64,000 nucleotides of DNA from Cryptomeria japonica (lineage: Eukaryota > Streptophyta > Pinopsida > Cupressales > Cupressaceae). The stretch is from the NCBI RefSeq assembly GCF_030272615.1, contig NC_081412.1, positions 693,788,083-693,852,082 of the forward strand, in the 5' to 3' direction. Below are positions 34,018-45,768 of this stretch, in pieces. The translations under genes and the position numbers were made by a program. The notes beneath the pieces were generated by a model. That model had not been told where the DNA came from. It searched no databases and saw only the letters and a program-made list of their open reading frames with translations. The number at the start of each line of letters is the position of its first letter. Position 1 is the stretch's first letter.

Positions 34018-37000
34018 TATTTCACGTGGGTCTGGAATCAAATTTCCAATTTAGTTGAAATTATATCCATTTATTCCTTGCTTACAAGCTATAACGTTTT
34101 TTTTATTGAAAGAGTATAACGGTTTTACTAAATTAATAAATTAATAAATTAAATCATTAAAAAAAGTAATATTAATTTTTCTAACTTATAATCAAAATTG
34201 ATTTAAACCCAAAAATCACTATGGAAAAGAATCATACAAACTGCCATTATCTTTTGAATGAAATGTTTCCATTACTTTTCGTTTAATTAAAATTAATTTG
34301 AAATTTAAGTTATGATTTATAAAAATATTAAAATTAATTTATAATTTAAATAATGTCAAATATTTAGTTTTAGACTTGTTGAAGATAATATTTTGATAAT
34401 TATTTTTTGAAAATTAAAAGTTTCATAAATAATGTTATTGATTTAAAATTTTGGTTATGAAGTTTTCTAGTTTATTTATTTTTATAAATGTGGAGACTAG
34501 TTTTATGAGTGGGTGTCTAGTGAACCTTACATATTTGTGTTTAGAATTTGATAAAAAAAATTAGTGGTGTTTACAAATACATTTGAAAAATCTACTAATA
34601 CAATACACCTATAAATAGACTAACACAATACTAATAAATCAAGATTATGAACATGATGTAAATATACAATATGATCTTAAAAAGATGATATAATATTAAT
34701 ACAATTGTTTTAATCCTTTTTAAAATTGAATCCAAATGTGTTCTCTACATTCCTAAATAACTCTTTATATATGACTTTATTTATAATTTAAAATATATTT
34801 TATTTTAATTAACCCATGATAATTATTAGAAAACAATTAAAATATTAAAATTTAGAAACATAAAATATTTTAGATCAATTATATGCTTACGAACTTGAAT
34901 AGAGTAAGGAATAGAAAAAAACTAATAAAAAATAAATGATGATTATAATAGGTAAAGTGATTCATAATAAAGGAAGACTTGTTCTCCTAGGTATAAGTAT
35001 ATCTCATCACTTTCACATTTAATTTAATAAAATTTAGGTTGACTTGCTATGAAATAATGGTAAATAATAATAATAATTTAATTTAATTTAAAGTTGAACT
35101 TACTTTTTCTTACTTTATATTTTTTAATATAATTGGTCATTATTATTTCATCTACATGATGATTATTGCAATTGACTCAATTTTGAAAAGATCGATGAAA
35201 ATGACCAAACCCTTTACCATTTATCTAAGAACTTTTTTTTAATTAATTTTTATCTATAATAAAGTAAGACTTAATGTTTTTAAAGCTAGACTTAGTGTGT
35301 GTTTAATTAACTTAAAAATTAAAAAAGGTTTAGAAATAATTAATTTTTTTACATTCCAATTTATAATATATGATTTTTATTTTTTTTGATTGAATATTAG
35401 TTTAAATTTAAGATTAAATATGAATTATTATTTCTTATTTTAAATTTATCATGTTTTAAATTAATTTTTTTAATAGAAATGATATAAAATAATTAAACAT
35501 TATTATTTATTTTGAAGTTCTTAATATATTATTTAAAAATATTTATTGAAAAAATATATCTAATTTTTTGTTATGTTGATTTTTAATTTTAGTTTTTACT
35601 TTTAAAATAAAAAATATTTAAATTATCTTAGATTTTAAAAGAATATAATTATTTTAACACGAATATTATCCAAATGTCATAATTTTAAACAACAATAATC
35701 TATTTTAAAATCATTAAAGAAAAAAAATATGAAATGCATTTTAATATGTAAACATCCTCTTCAAGCATAACTTTTAAATTTGTCATTTACCTAAACGTGA
35801 CTCTTTAATTTTCAATGCATCTTCACACAAATATTGTTGGGGAATATCATTGTCCACTAGCCCATGTAGTTAATATTGAAATATCTTCACAAAAATGTGT
35901 TTCTTGTTTGATTGTAGGGGTAAAAAGAAAACCTTATGATATATTACTTTAATAGTTAATATTAAATAAGATAAAATTTTAGATAAATATGAATTGAGAT
36001 TCATAATTAATAAAGTAATCATGAAAGTTTGAAGTATTTAGCTTTTTTTAATTATTATTATTAGAAATGTTGAAAAAAGATGTGTTGTAATTTTTGTATA
36101 ATGTTATAATATTTAGTTTATAATTATTTGTAGTGCATTTAGAGGACAAATGGATATGTGCATCATATGAGGTCAATATTGTTGGAGCCACTTCATGTGT
36201 AGTATGCAATATTGAATTAAATATTTAATATGTAGATTCACATTGAAAAAATATCTAATATTTGTGAAACTTAGTAACAAAAAGTAAATGAGGTTTAATG
36301 ATTGTGTATCTCATGGTATTAGTCTAATGGTTTTATATAATACAATTTGGAGCTTTTGAGTAAGATTGAACTTATAAAAGCAAGCACATGGGTATTTGTC
36401 TAAGGTTGGCTAGTTAGCTAATTTATCTAAGGGGTTGAGAGCATCTCTTGGCTGCATTTGTGAGGGTTTGAAGCACAACATTGAATGTGTGGAACTTACA
36501 TGCTTGTTCACATGGAGTTCTTATAAAGAGCTCGCCTTTTATAAGTGTTCATGGAAAAATCTAAAGACATATTATAATGATTTCATTGATGAGTAATACA
36601 TGGGAGATTTTAGACGATAGTGAGTGATGGATGAACTAAAATTGGTGGAAGAGACAAGGAGAGAGAAACCCTAACTAGGGGTTTATATCTACTATGTGGA
36701 GGAGGGCTCAGACCTCCTCCACCCAAGTAAGCCAACTACTCGATGCCCTTGGTCTTGTTTATGGTTAAAACAACACAAGTTTGAAATCATTAACAAACTT
36801 CTCCTGAAAGAGATAGGAATGAGAATCCCTAACCTCCCAAGGTCCTTTAAAGTTGGATCTCAACTATGCCGGGTAACTTCGTATTTATGAAACTATAAAG
36901 GGAGTGAACTTGTTGAAATAATCTTTAAGGATGAACTTAACTTCTTAAAACAAAAGACAAAAGATAGATCAAGGAAAGAAGAGAAAAGAAATATTAATAT

Positions 37001-37054
37001 TCACCAAAACATGCATCATCAACATGATTTAAGAAGGCATTAAGAACACACATG
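34018..37054. other. AT-rich DNA, nothing recognised
   Basis: This 3-kb stretch has long A/T-rich runs and no protein-like ORF that I can support. The short frames near 36700 have no recognisable motif. I see no LTR ends or terminal repeats. Confidence 0.5.
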
Positions 37055-37076
37055 TGTTAGAATCAAAGATCACTAA

Positions 37077-37107
<31 letters not shown>

Positions 37108-38028
37108 TGAATCAATGATCTACCAGAAATCAAATCCTCAAACTTATTCTTTATCCACCAGTTAGCAATGCATAACACAAAAGATCATAAACATGCAACA
37201 AATAATCCACAAATCCGCAACACCGATATTTTTACGTGGAAACCCAGAAAGGGAAAAACCACGGTGAGGCTGGAACCCACAATATTCATATACTATGGCC
37301 AGAAGTACATAAATATTACATAGATGAGGAATGCACTTGTATTTAGGCTCACTGCCTAGAGCTCGCTACTCAAATATAGTTGTCCGGAAGGCTACAACCT
37401 TCAGGGAAGTCTCACTGACTTTCAATTTGATTACAATGAGAAAATACAATGAAATGAACTCTCAATTAGCATCTGACTATGCAAGAATGAGTTCTGGTAA
37501 AGCATTGAATCTCTGATAGTCTTTGCTCTACTAAATACTTTGTTTCTGTCTCAGTCAGCTACCAGTTGGTCTGAAAGAAAACTGAACACATGAAACTGTG
37601 CTCAATCACACCAAAATGGATCACCACACCACTAATATATCAAAAATTAATTCGCCAAATCGATCTTATATATCCAATCTTAACACAAAAGCAATCTCCT
37701 TCAAGTCGGCTTCAATCTCGAACAAAACATAGCACCAAACCAAAAAGGTTATAATCACACTCTTCCTAAGGGTCTCCCCAATCATCGAGATCACAAAAAC
37801 AATCACCAAAAACACCACAATCATCGAAAATTATTTTGGATCAAAACATTATAGAAATACCTTGTTATATCGGTTAACTACCTACTGGTTACCTCCTTCT
37901 TCCAAATAAGATAAATCGCGAATGTCGGATCAAATCATCAAGAAGAGTTGCCATCAATGACAACCTTACACAAATAAGAAACTATCAAAAGTCACCTAAA
38001 ATCACCAGATGAGTGTCAATTGCCAACA
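37055..38028 (-). repeat. 3' LTR of the minus-strand non-autonomous element
   Basis: On the minus strand it runs from TGTTGGCAATTGACACTC to TTGATTCTAACA. It holds the shared GGTTTTTCCCTTTC and GTTTCCACGT block (about 37235-37260) and the C-run near its end, here expanded to 28 residues. 'GTTGCCATCAATGACAACC' on the plus strand near 37945 marks the conserved U3 block. Confidence 0.8.
37080..37107 (+). repeat. G28 homopolymer (C28 on the LTR sense strand)
   Basis: Twenty-eight consecutive G residues lie 25 bp inside the LTR end. The equivalent tract in the other LTRs of these families is 7-10 long. Confidence 0.9.
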
Positions 38029-38294
38029 ATCTCCCCCTTTGGCATTGGTGGCAACACTTGTGAAAAATGGTTAAGTGTTGAAACCTATGAAACCTATACA
38101 CCAGATGAAAGAATACAAGAATTCCAAGGCTCCCCCTTAGATCAACAAACCAGATGAGTGTCAATTGCCAACAATCTCCCCCTTTGGCATTGATGGCAAC
38201 ACTTGTGAAAAATGGTTAAGTGTTGAAACTTGTGAAACCTGTACATCGGATGAAAGAATACAAGAATTCTAAGGCTCCCCCTTAGATCAACAAT
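38005..38294 (-). repeat. Tandem duplication (2 x 145 bp) of the polypurine tract and LTR start
   Basis: Two consecutive 145-bp units (38005-38149 and 38150-38294) each contain the LTR start GCCAACA (plus-strand view), the polypurine tract ATCTCCCCCTTTGGCATTG and a second purine tract TCCCCCTTAGATCAACAA. The copies differ at only a few bases. The outer copy is the working LTR boundary. Confidence 0.85.
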
Positions 38295-38349
38295 CCAAAA
38301 ATCTACATCATAGAACTGTAATCTATACACAATTAGTCTATACATTTTT

Positions 38350-38981
38350 CACCTCATCTCTCCCCCTTTGACAACAATGTTAGAGATGGGGTGCTGCCAA
38401 AAATTGACATATAGTTTACAAATACTTGAAGATGTGAGCATAAGTAGTCTTCAAAAATCCTAGGTGAATATCCCACCCACTCTTCAGGTTATCCAAAACT
38501 GTGATAAATGCATTAAATACAAGCATGGATTTCTAATTCTCTCAAATTTGATGTTATAGGCGGGGCCATTTCCTTCATATAGTCCACCTTATTACTTAGC
38601 ATAGTATCTAATTGTATGGAAATCAAGTTCCGGAGTTCACCCACTTTCCTCAAAACTTTCTCCTTATCCTCTTGAAGGCTTGAGATCCGATCATTTAAGG
38701 CTATAATTTGTCCTTCAATACTTCTAGTTAATGTTACATTGGGGTCAAAAGATTGAGAAATTCTAGCAAGCTTGCCCTAGCCAACTCCTATCTCTTTATC
38801 AATATCAATAGTGAACTTAGGCAAAATAAGGCAAGATTTATGCAATTTACCGGCTTTTGACAATGTGTTAGAAATAGTCTGCAATCTCTTATTCAGTGTT
38901 GCCTTGTCATCTTCAATCATTTTTAGGAAAGTTTGTTTTCTAACTTCCTTAAACCTATCCAAAACTTTTTGAGCAACCGTC
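38350..38981 (-). pseudogene. C-terminal part of the unrecognised ORF of the minus-strand element
   Basis: The minus-strand frame reads VAQKVLDRFKEVRKQTFLKM and TLNKRLQTISNTLSKAGKL, a stop after IGVG, then SIEGQIIALNDRISSLQEDK and VLRKVGELRNLISIQLDTM. It is strongly charged with heptad-like spacing, so a coiled coil is likely. It aligns with the C-terminal region at 58471-59000 of the plus-strand element, for example SIDGQILTLENQIFSFEKER. It joins directly to the frame at 43870 once the inserted LTR and its duplication are removed. Confidence 0.7.
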
Positions 38982-41900
38982 TGTAATGCCCGCCAGGAAA
39001 CCCCTATGGGTTTAAATTAAAAACACTCAAATAGAGTGTAAATTTTTTTTTTTTAATAATAATTAAGAGTGTTAATGAAAAAGGTTACAATCTTAAGATA
39101 AATTGAAGTTAACTCAATTCATTATTAGACACGACATTAAAATACAATGGAGATTATCTGTCAACTTAGATATCACAGCGGAAGGCTTAGCCAATCCTAA
39201 GGAGTTTCCTAACACGATTACACAACCTTACACCTAACTCAACTTACGTCATTAGATCCATCAAACTGGATAACTTAATTATGAGGTAATGCATAGTCCT
39301 TGATTAAATATGTGTTCAATGGTTTAACACCTTATATCTTTAGGAGGCGTTCAATTACTTCGATGGTTAGGAGGCCATTGGGGAGATTATTTATTCATCG
39401 CACTTTAATTCATAGTTACTTTAAGAGGCCCCCAAAACGGGTTCATGTGATTAATATAATGAAGTTCATTCCTTGGGTTTGTGGTATCCATTCACAATTG
39501 ATTTCATTCTTTAACGTTTTAAAAATATGCCTAATGAGATTCATTCATTCAAGGTTAAACTATGATTAGTAAAGCGAGGGTTCCTTCATTTGATTTTATA
39601 ATACTCACCCACATTTGATATATATTTCTTAAATATTAACAAGCATGGTTGATAAGAAGAATTTTTGTCTCTTAAGGATTGACCACAATTAATAGAGTGA
39701 AGTCCCCTCATTTGGTTTCATGCATATTCAACTAATGAGTTGTAGTGCTTATATGAAGGGTAAAGTATGAGTAGCCATAGATCTCATTTGAATTTTTAAT
39801 AATGCAATAAATGGACTAACTTCATTAAGTTGGATATGCATTAGAACCCCCGAGAGCATCCTTCAATTTAAAGTATCGTTAACGAGATTACATTCATCAT
39901 CTCAAGGTTTGAATAATCAGACCATAGTGATGTTCTTCTATTAGGATTAGAATACAATTATCTTTTTGCATATCTCTTCTTATAAACGAAGTTAATATGA
40001 GATGGTACATATATTAAGATTAAGGTTTAAATAACTATACCAAAACTTCCTTTTTTTTAGATCCATTTCAGCATTCATAAGGGATTCGTTATTTAAGGTT
40101 ACAAATATAGTTACTAGTTGAGTTCACTCTTGTATGAAATTAATCTGATAAAGAATATTTGTTAGGATTAAAATGTAAACAACTAAGTAATTTCATTTGA
40201 TAAAGTGAATTACAATTAACATGGCGATGTTCATTTACAAGGGTAAGAAGGTAATTGCCTAAATGAGTTTCACCAATTATCAAGTTAAATTTCGGTAAGG
40301 TTGATTTGTTAAGATTAAACGTATTTGACCAGACAACTATATCCAATATAATGAAACATAATTAACATGACATTTTCCATTCTAGATCAATCTTAGCCAA
40401 CATGAGGGATTCCTTTTATAAAGATTAACATAAGGGTTTTCTAGTTGGGTTCACCCAGTTTTAGAAGTAATCTGGTGAGGGTTATTGATTCAAAATTACA
40501 ACATAAATTACCAAGCGTATTCGTTCAATATACAACATGAATATTTGATTGAGTCCACACGATTAACAAATTAATCCGGAGGAGGATTATTGTTAAGATT
40601 AAACGTGAAATAACTCAACAAATTTAACCAATGTAATGAAACATAACTGACATGGCGTGATTCATTTACTAAGGAAAAAGGATAGATATTTCTATGATGT
40701 TCTTCCTTTAAATTTCAATCCAAGAATTGTGACATAATTTTTTTAACTTTGTTTCCCCCTTTTTACATTCATTCCAATTAACATACTTTTTAACAATTAA
40801 TCCAATGAAGTAATTCTAATTAGATTTCTGCCACTATTACAATTTAAATTTACATTACCAATTTACTTTTTTTTTTCACACTTTAATTTCAATATTTAAA
40901 TACCATGCCATATTCATAATTCACAACGTTTTATGAACTTAAATAACTGCGTCAATCCATATGAAAAATGTTATACATTTAAATTTGAATTCATTTAATT
41001 TACACCATACACTTTGCAAGAGTACAACCATTCAAGATAATTTAAAACATAAAACAAAGTACGCAATAAACATCGCATGACACAGAATATGATCTCGGAG
41101 TTCACCTCGGATGGGCTACATCTCCGGGTCTGCTCAACTGCAAGACCCTTTTGGTAATTAATATAGTTAAGGTTACATATTTACATGTCTTTACAATCTT
41201 GCCTTTTAGGCGAACACATACACTATTCCACCTCTACCTTGTTAGTTTATTACATAGTGATCCCTTTTAAAAACGGTTCAAATTAAAACATAACAACGAA
41301 GACAAACAAACCAAAATTCTATTGTTTGATGGTACCCTAACTAGGGTTTTGATTGACTTATGACCAAAACTAGCATATCAAGTCTTACTATAAACTAACC
41401 AATTTAATTACAGCAATTTAAACTGCAAGGACATCACTCGGAAGATGCATTTGTTTACCCATGTCATCTCTATCCACAATTGTCGGTCGAGTTTATGGTT
41501 TGGATAATTTGACTATATTTAAAAATGCGTATTAGCGTAAAGATTTACTAAATGTTGCTTTCTCAAATTCCAAATATATTATTTACTAGTTTGAAATTAA
41601 ATAAGATACTAAATTTAAAAATTACTTAATATCAAAGCAACTATATCCAAATCCCTTAAACTAATTTTTAATTCACTAAATAAACTGAATTCTTTTTTTT
41701 TTATATGTGTCATGCATATATCTCCTTTTTTTTTTCTTCTAAACATATTATATAAAATAATAAACAATTAGTAATTAATAATCCATCAAACTGAACCCCT
41801 TTTTTTTTTTAAAAACAAATTATATAAAATAAAATAATAATAATTACATAAAACAAATAAAATAATCTATTTTTAAATCTCTAAAAAAAAACAGGGGAGA

Positions 41901-43864
41901 GGGTACCCACGTGGACATCCACGTGGGCCCTCCCCCATCGTTGGCAGCCTAGCTACCTTTTGGTAGCGCTGCTACCAAATGGTAGCAGGGCGCTACCAAA
42001 GGTAGCGCTGCTACCATTTGGTAGCAGATCGCTACCAACTGGTAGCAATGCCGTGGGGGCATAAAACCCACTTTTTTTTTTTAATTTTTTTTTTTCTTTT
42101 AAAATATATCTGTTAAATCCGTTGGAATACAGTCTGAAAAAAAAAGATAAAAGAAATAATAAGATTCTCAGTGCACTCACACAGCCTGAGACAGAAAGAA
42201 AGGAGCATTCCCAGCAATTTTTATATGTATTTTTTTTTGAATGTCATGAACAAAACACCCCAAATGAAAATGAAAAAAAACAAATAAAACCCCATTTTTT
42301 TACAGTCCTAAAATAGATTTTCAGATTTCTCTTAGCAACCAACCAACTGGAAACTAAATCTAAAAAAAAACATTCATGGGTAGCAATCCTCTCTGTCTTT
42401 CCAGCATTTCATGGAGGGCATAACAATAAACAAAAGGGGAGATTAAAATTTCTTACCTCCGAACGCTTTCCAGGAAGAGATTTTGATGAAGATGAGCTCC
42501 CAAATCAGCTGCTCTCATTCCTCATCCCTCTCCAAAATCCCCAATCTCCCTTGCAAGAACCATCTTTTTCCAAAAAAAAAAAAACCAAAGGCCAAGAAGA
42601 ACCCCCAAAATGCTTACCAAACAAGATTAAAAAAGAAACCCTAATTTTTGCCCTAATTTCAATTTCGAAATTAGGTATTTATTTTTGAAATAAAATGAAT
42701 GAAAAATAAAATGGAAGTCATTCATTTACCTTATTTAACACATCTCATTTATTTTCCTTATTAAAATTATAGTGCTTCTATTTCTTTTTTTTAAATTTTT
42801 AATTTCTCAATATCGATTTAGTTCTACAATTTTATTTTGGAACTATTGGCCGGATAAGGCGTTTCGATTAGCATAATTTTCTAAAAATCAAACTTTTATA
42901 TTATGTCGACTTTACAAGTAAAGAGAAAATAATTTCATTTAAATAATAATAATTTACCCCTTTTCTTCCAAAAAATGCGAAAATGAGTAATTTAATTCTA
43001 TCTCTCCAATGACTCTAAAATTTTTCCCTTTCTAAAATGCATAACTCAATAAATTCGTTATTTTAAAATTAGCTATTAAATTAACTCGCTATAACATAAT
43101 AAAGCGACATTTTTTAATAAATGACTAATCTAATGCAAGAGTCTTGTTTATTCAAATTTCTCAACTACATATGCGTAAATGTTACAAATGCGTAAATGAG
43201 TACACTAACCCCAATTAAATACCTTAAGCTAGCTACAATCATAATTTAAAGCAAATCTCTTTAATTACTGATCAATCGTATAAAAGAAACTTCCTATTTA
43301 AATTTCTATATCTCTAATGTGTACGTTTAATCATAATTTTAAATTTAATACTTAGGATAACATACCTCACTTACCTCGCGCAAGGCATGCAAATCGAGGA
43401 AGTCCTCCAAGTCTCTCGACACGCATCCCAATAAAATGCAAGCTCCACGAATCCACGCACGATGCTCACCTAACCATGGCTAAGGCAAGACAAGAGTTAT
43501 ATGACCACTAATTCCGAATTCAAAAGATGAAAGAGCATACTCAACCTTGCAAATTCCAAAGGAGGTGAACCTTGCCCTAAGCGGTGTTGTACCTGCAATC
43601 TCCTGCACCCATGAATTCATACAAGCATGCATATACAAATACATATTCAATGAAGATGTTAGCTCAAGATTTATCACAAGGGTTAGGAACAATTGCATTT
43701 ACACGAGAATCGATGCAAAAACACAATAATAAGTATGCTCAGTTTATTTATATTATCTAAACTACACATTGCATATTGGTTAATCTACCATTCGAGAATG
43801 CCACATAGGAAGTCAATCAAGGTTAAACGGGTTTTAAAAGTCCGACTAGGGTATGGGCATTACA
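38982..43864 (-). mobile_element. Very long LTR unit (4.88 kb), probably a solo LTR
   Basis: It starts TGTAATGCCC and ends GGGCATTACA, a perfect 10-bp terminal inverted repeat, with CCGTC duplicated on both sides (38977-38981 and 43865-43869). Removing it with one CCGTC restores the frame LEKTVAQKV of the interrupted ORF. No primer site, gag or pol is visible, and I see no internal repeat of the ends. Orientation is judged minus because that strand's 3' end (GGTTTCCTGGCGGGCATTACA-like) and a 5' block TTGCAGGTACAA match the plus-strand LTR at 4653-8936. Confidence 0.78.
41950..42050. repeat. Cluster of GGTAGC/GCTACC palindromes in the long LTR
   Basis: About nine copies of GGTAGC or its complement GCTACC occur within 100 bp, several as GGTAGCGCTGCTACC-type palindromes separated by AAA or TTT. 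The segment would fold into alternative stacked hairpins. It is GC-rich against a very AT-rich background. Confidence 0.8.
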
Positions 43865-43869
43865 CCGTC

Positions 43870-44807
43870 TTCTCCAAAGAATCAAAATTGGTATTTACAT
43901 TGTTAATCAACTGTAATAATTTACTAGAGAGGCTATTATTCGAATCTAACTGTACATTGGAAACCACCTTCTACAAAAGATCTACAGACATCAAAATTAT
44001 ATTTTTGTCTTCATTCTTTGATTTCCTCATATCTTGACTGACTTGTGTTTGAAGAGCATTAGTATCGATCATTATTTCTACTAGAGACATTTGATTAAAG
44101 GTTTTATCAAAATTGATATTGAACTACGCAAAACTCCCTTGGCTTTGGATTTTGGTTGTGTCGATTTCCACAAGTATCAGAGTCTATGTTTCCTTACCCT
44201 TTCCTCTATCTGGTTCTTCATGTTTCTCCTCTTCCTTCTTCTTAGTCTCAACTAGTCCGGATTTGACTTCTTTAGGTGCCTCCTATGCACCGGTGTCACC
44301 ACCTGGGTGCACCATCCTCTACCTTTGCTGATTTATCATTTTCTTTAGCAAGCTCAACTGTGACAATATCCAAAACTTGTTGCTCTACATCATCTTGAGT
44401 ATCCTCCTCCTCATTTACATCATTTGTCGGAGGATTTTCCAGTTGAGATGGCTTAAGTGCATCTTTGTATAGAGGATCATTCAAAATAATTTTTTTCCAT
44501 ATTTCTTCTATCTCTTTCCTCACCTCCTCTACATTCCCAATCATTAATTTGTTGATCCGGTTTTTGCTTCTAAATTCCTTTTTATTTGCTTCTTCAATTA
44601 ACCTATTAACTTCACTATGAGTAATACAGGTACATACATTTGCAAGCTCTCTTTCCTTCATTTCTCTATCAATTTTTCTTGCATAGATTCTTCTAGCATC
44701 TATTAAATTGTACAAGTCCTTTGGAATGGCCTTTTCTAATTCAATCAATGTTTTACTAAAATTGTGTAAATAAATTACAACTGCTTCCTCTACTTTTCTC
44801 TTGTCAC
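43870..44807 (-). pseudogene. Middle part of the unrecognised ORF of the minus-strand element
   Basis: The minus-strand frame reads VEEAVVIYLHNFSKTLIELE, AIPKDLYNLIDARRIYARKI, REMKERELANVCTCITHSEV and INKLMIGNVEEVRKEIEEIW, followed by an acidic linker. This aligns with 57540-57870 of the plus-strand element (YNKLDARRLDVIKRDREVKE and following). One stretch of 150 codons is open; stops follow at ARW, GA*EA and later. Function unknown. The region is cut at 44807 by the gypsy LTR. Confidence 0.72.
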
Positions 44808-45747
44808 TGTAATACCCTAAAAATGGTCACCTAAACCATGGGCCCCTAATCTCGACTACATCACCAAGGTCCTAACCAAAGACAATTAAATCAATCTTGA
44901 GCACCTAATTAATTAATTCCTCAATCATCAATGTCACATGGCAAATAAATTATTCTATATTAATTAAATATTTATTTAATTAATTAATCATTCCAAATAA
45001 ATCATTTTGATCAATTATCCTATTTATTTAATTAAATATCCTAGCATATTTAATTAATAAATCAATTTGCCATTAAATCATTAAAAAGGAATTAATTTGC
45101 AAAAAGAAATTAATTTGGAAAAAGGAATCAAATTGAGATATCTTAGAAATATGGAATAAATCAGTTTTTTCTGATTTTATCTTAATTTTAGCTTAATGTC
45201 CTTTAAAACTGAGAAAAGCAGTCAATCACATCAATTCACCTGGATTGTGCTTCCTCTTGGAGAAACTCAACCGCTCATCATTAATCGATCTTGATGGTTG
45301 GTCTCTCTCTGGATTTTCTATAAATTCGGGCTCTCATCTCTCAATCAAATTACCATGGAGATATATTGTTATTATGTTGTTTTTTCTCTAAGTTCATTGA
45401 GATTTTGTGCATTGAGAATATTACATCTTAGTTTATTGCATATTAGTTTAATCATGTTAGCTTAATATTCATTCATCTAGCTTAATCTTGCATATCTAGC
45501 TTAATCTTGCATCCATTTAGCTCAATTTTGTGCTCATATAGATTAAATCCTTCATCTTGGTGTAGTCTAGTCACTGGTATTGCTTAGACAAATTTGAGAG
45601 CAAGTCTATACTCGCATATTTTAGAAGGAAATAGATCGATTTGTTATGGTTTTTATATTAATTGATTATATTTGTCTAACCATGCATGCAATGATTTATT
45701 GAAGTGTTTGTGATTTATAGCTTGTAGATTACCACTTTTCACACACA
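44808..45747 (+). repeat. 5' LTR of the gypsy-type element
   Basis: It starts TGTAATACCCTAAAAATGG and ends TTTTCACACACA. The preceding GTCAC would be the target duplication, whose partner lies outside the window. TATAAAT at 45319 is the likely promoter. The start resembles the TGTAATGCCC and TGTAGTACCC of the very long LTRs. Confidence 0.75.
45319..45325 (+). promoter_or_regulatory. TATA box of the gypsy LTR
   Basis: TATAAAT followed by TCGGGCTCTCATCTCTC, a usual spacing for a plant LTR start site. Confidence 0.55.
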
Positions 45748-45749
45748 TT

Positions 45750-45768
45750 TTTGGCGCCCACCATGGAG
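45750..45768 (+). other. Primer-binding region of the gypsy-type element
   Basis: TTGGCGCCCACCATGGAGC begins three bases after the LTR end. TTTTTGGCGCCCACC is the familiar start of internal regions in plant gypsy elements. I do not assign the tRNA. Confidence 0.6.

Larger units (their letters stand above)
37055..44807 (-). mobile_element. Non-autonomous LTR element (minus strand), 5' part outside the window
   Basis: Reading the minus strand, coding fragments (44807-43870 and 38981 to about 38350) lead to a polypurine tract and an LTR (38028-37055). The LTR starts TGTTGGCAATTGACACTC, the same start as the element at 53400-60258. The protein fragments are homologous to that element's second ORF. 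It was split by a 4.9-kb LTR (38982-43864) and cut at 44807 by a gypsy element, so its 5' part and 5' LTR probably lie beyond 64000. No reverse transcriptase is seen. Confidence 0.78.

Noticed and set aside
44808-45747. 44808 as the right-hand partner LTR of the 38982-43864 unit
   Set aside because: The sequences after TGTAATRCCC differ, and each has its own flanking duplication or interrupted ORF.
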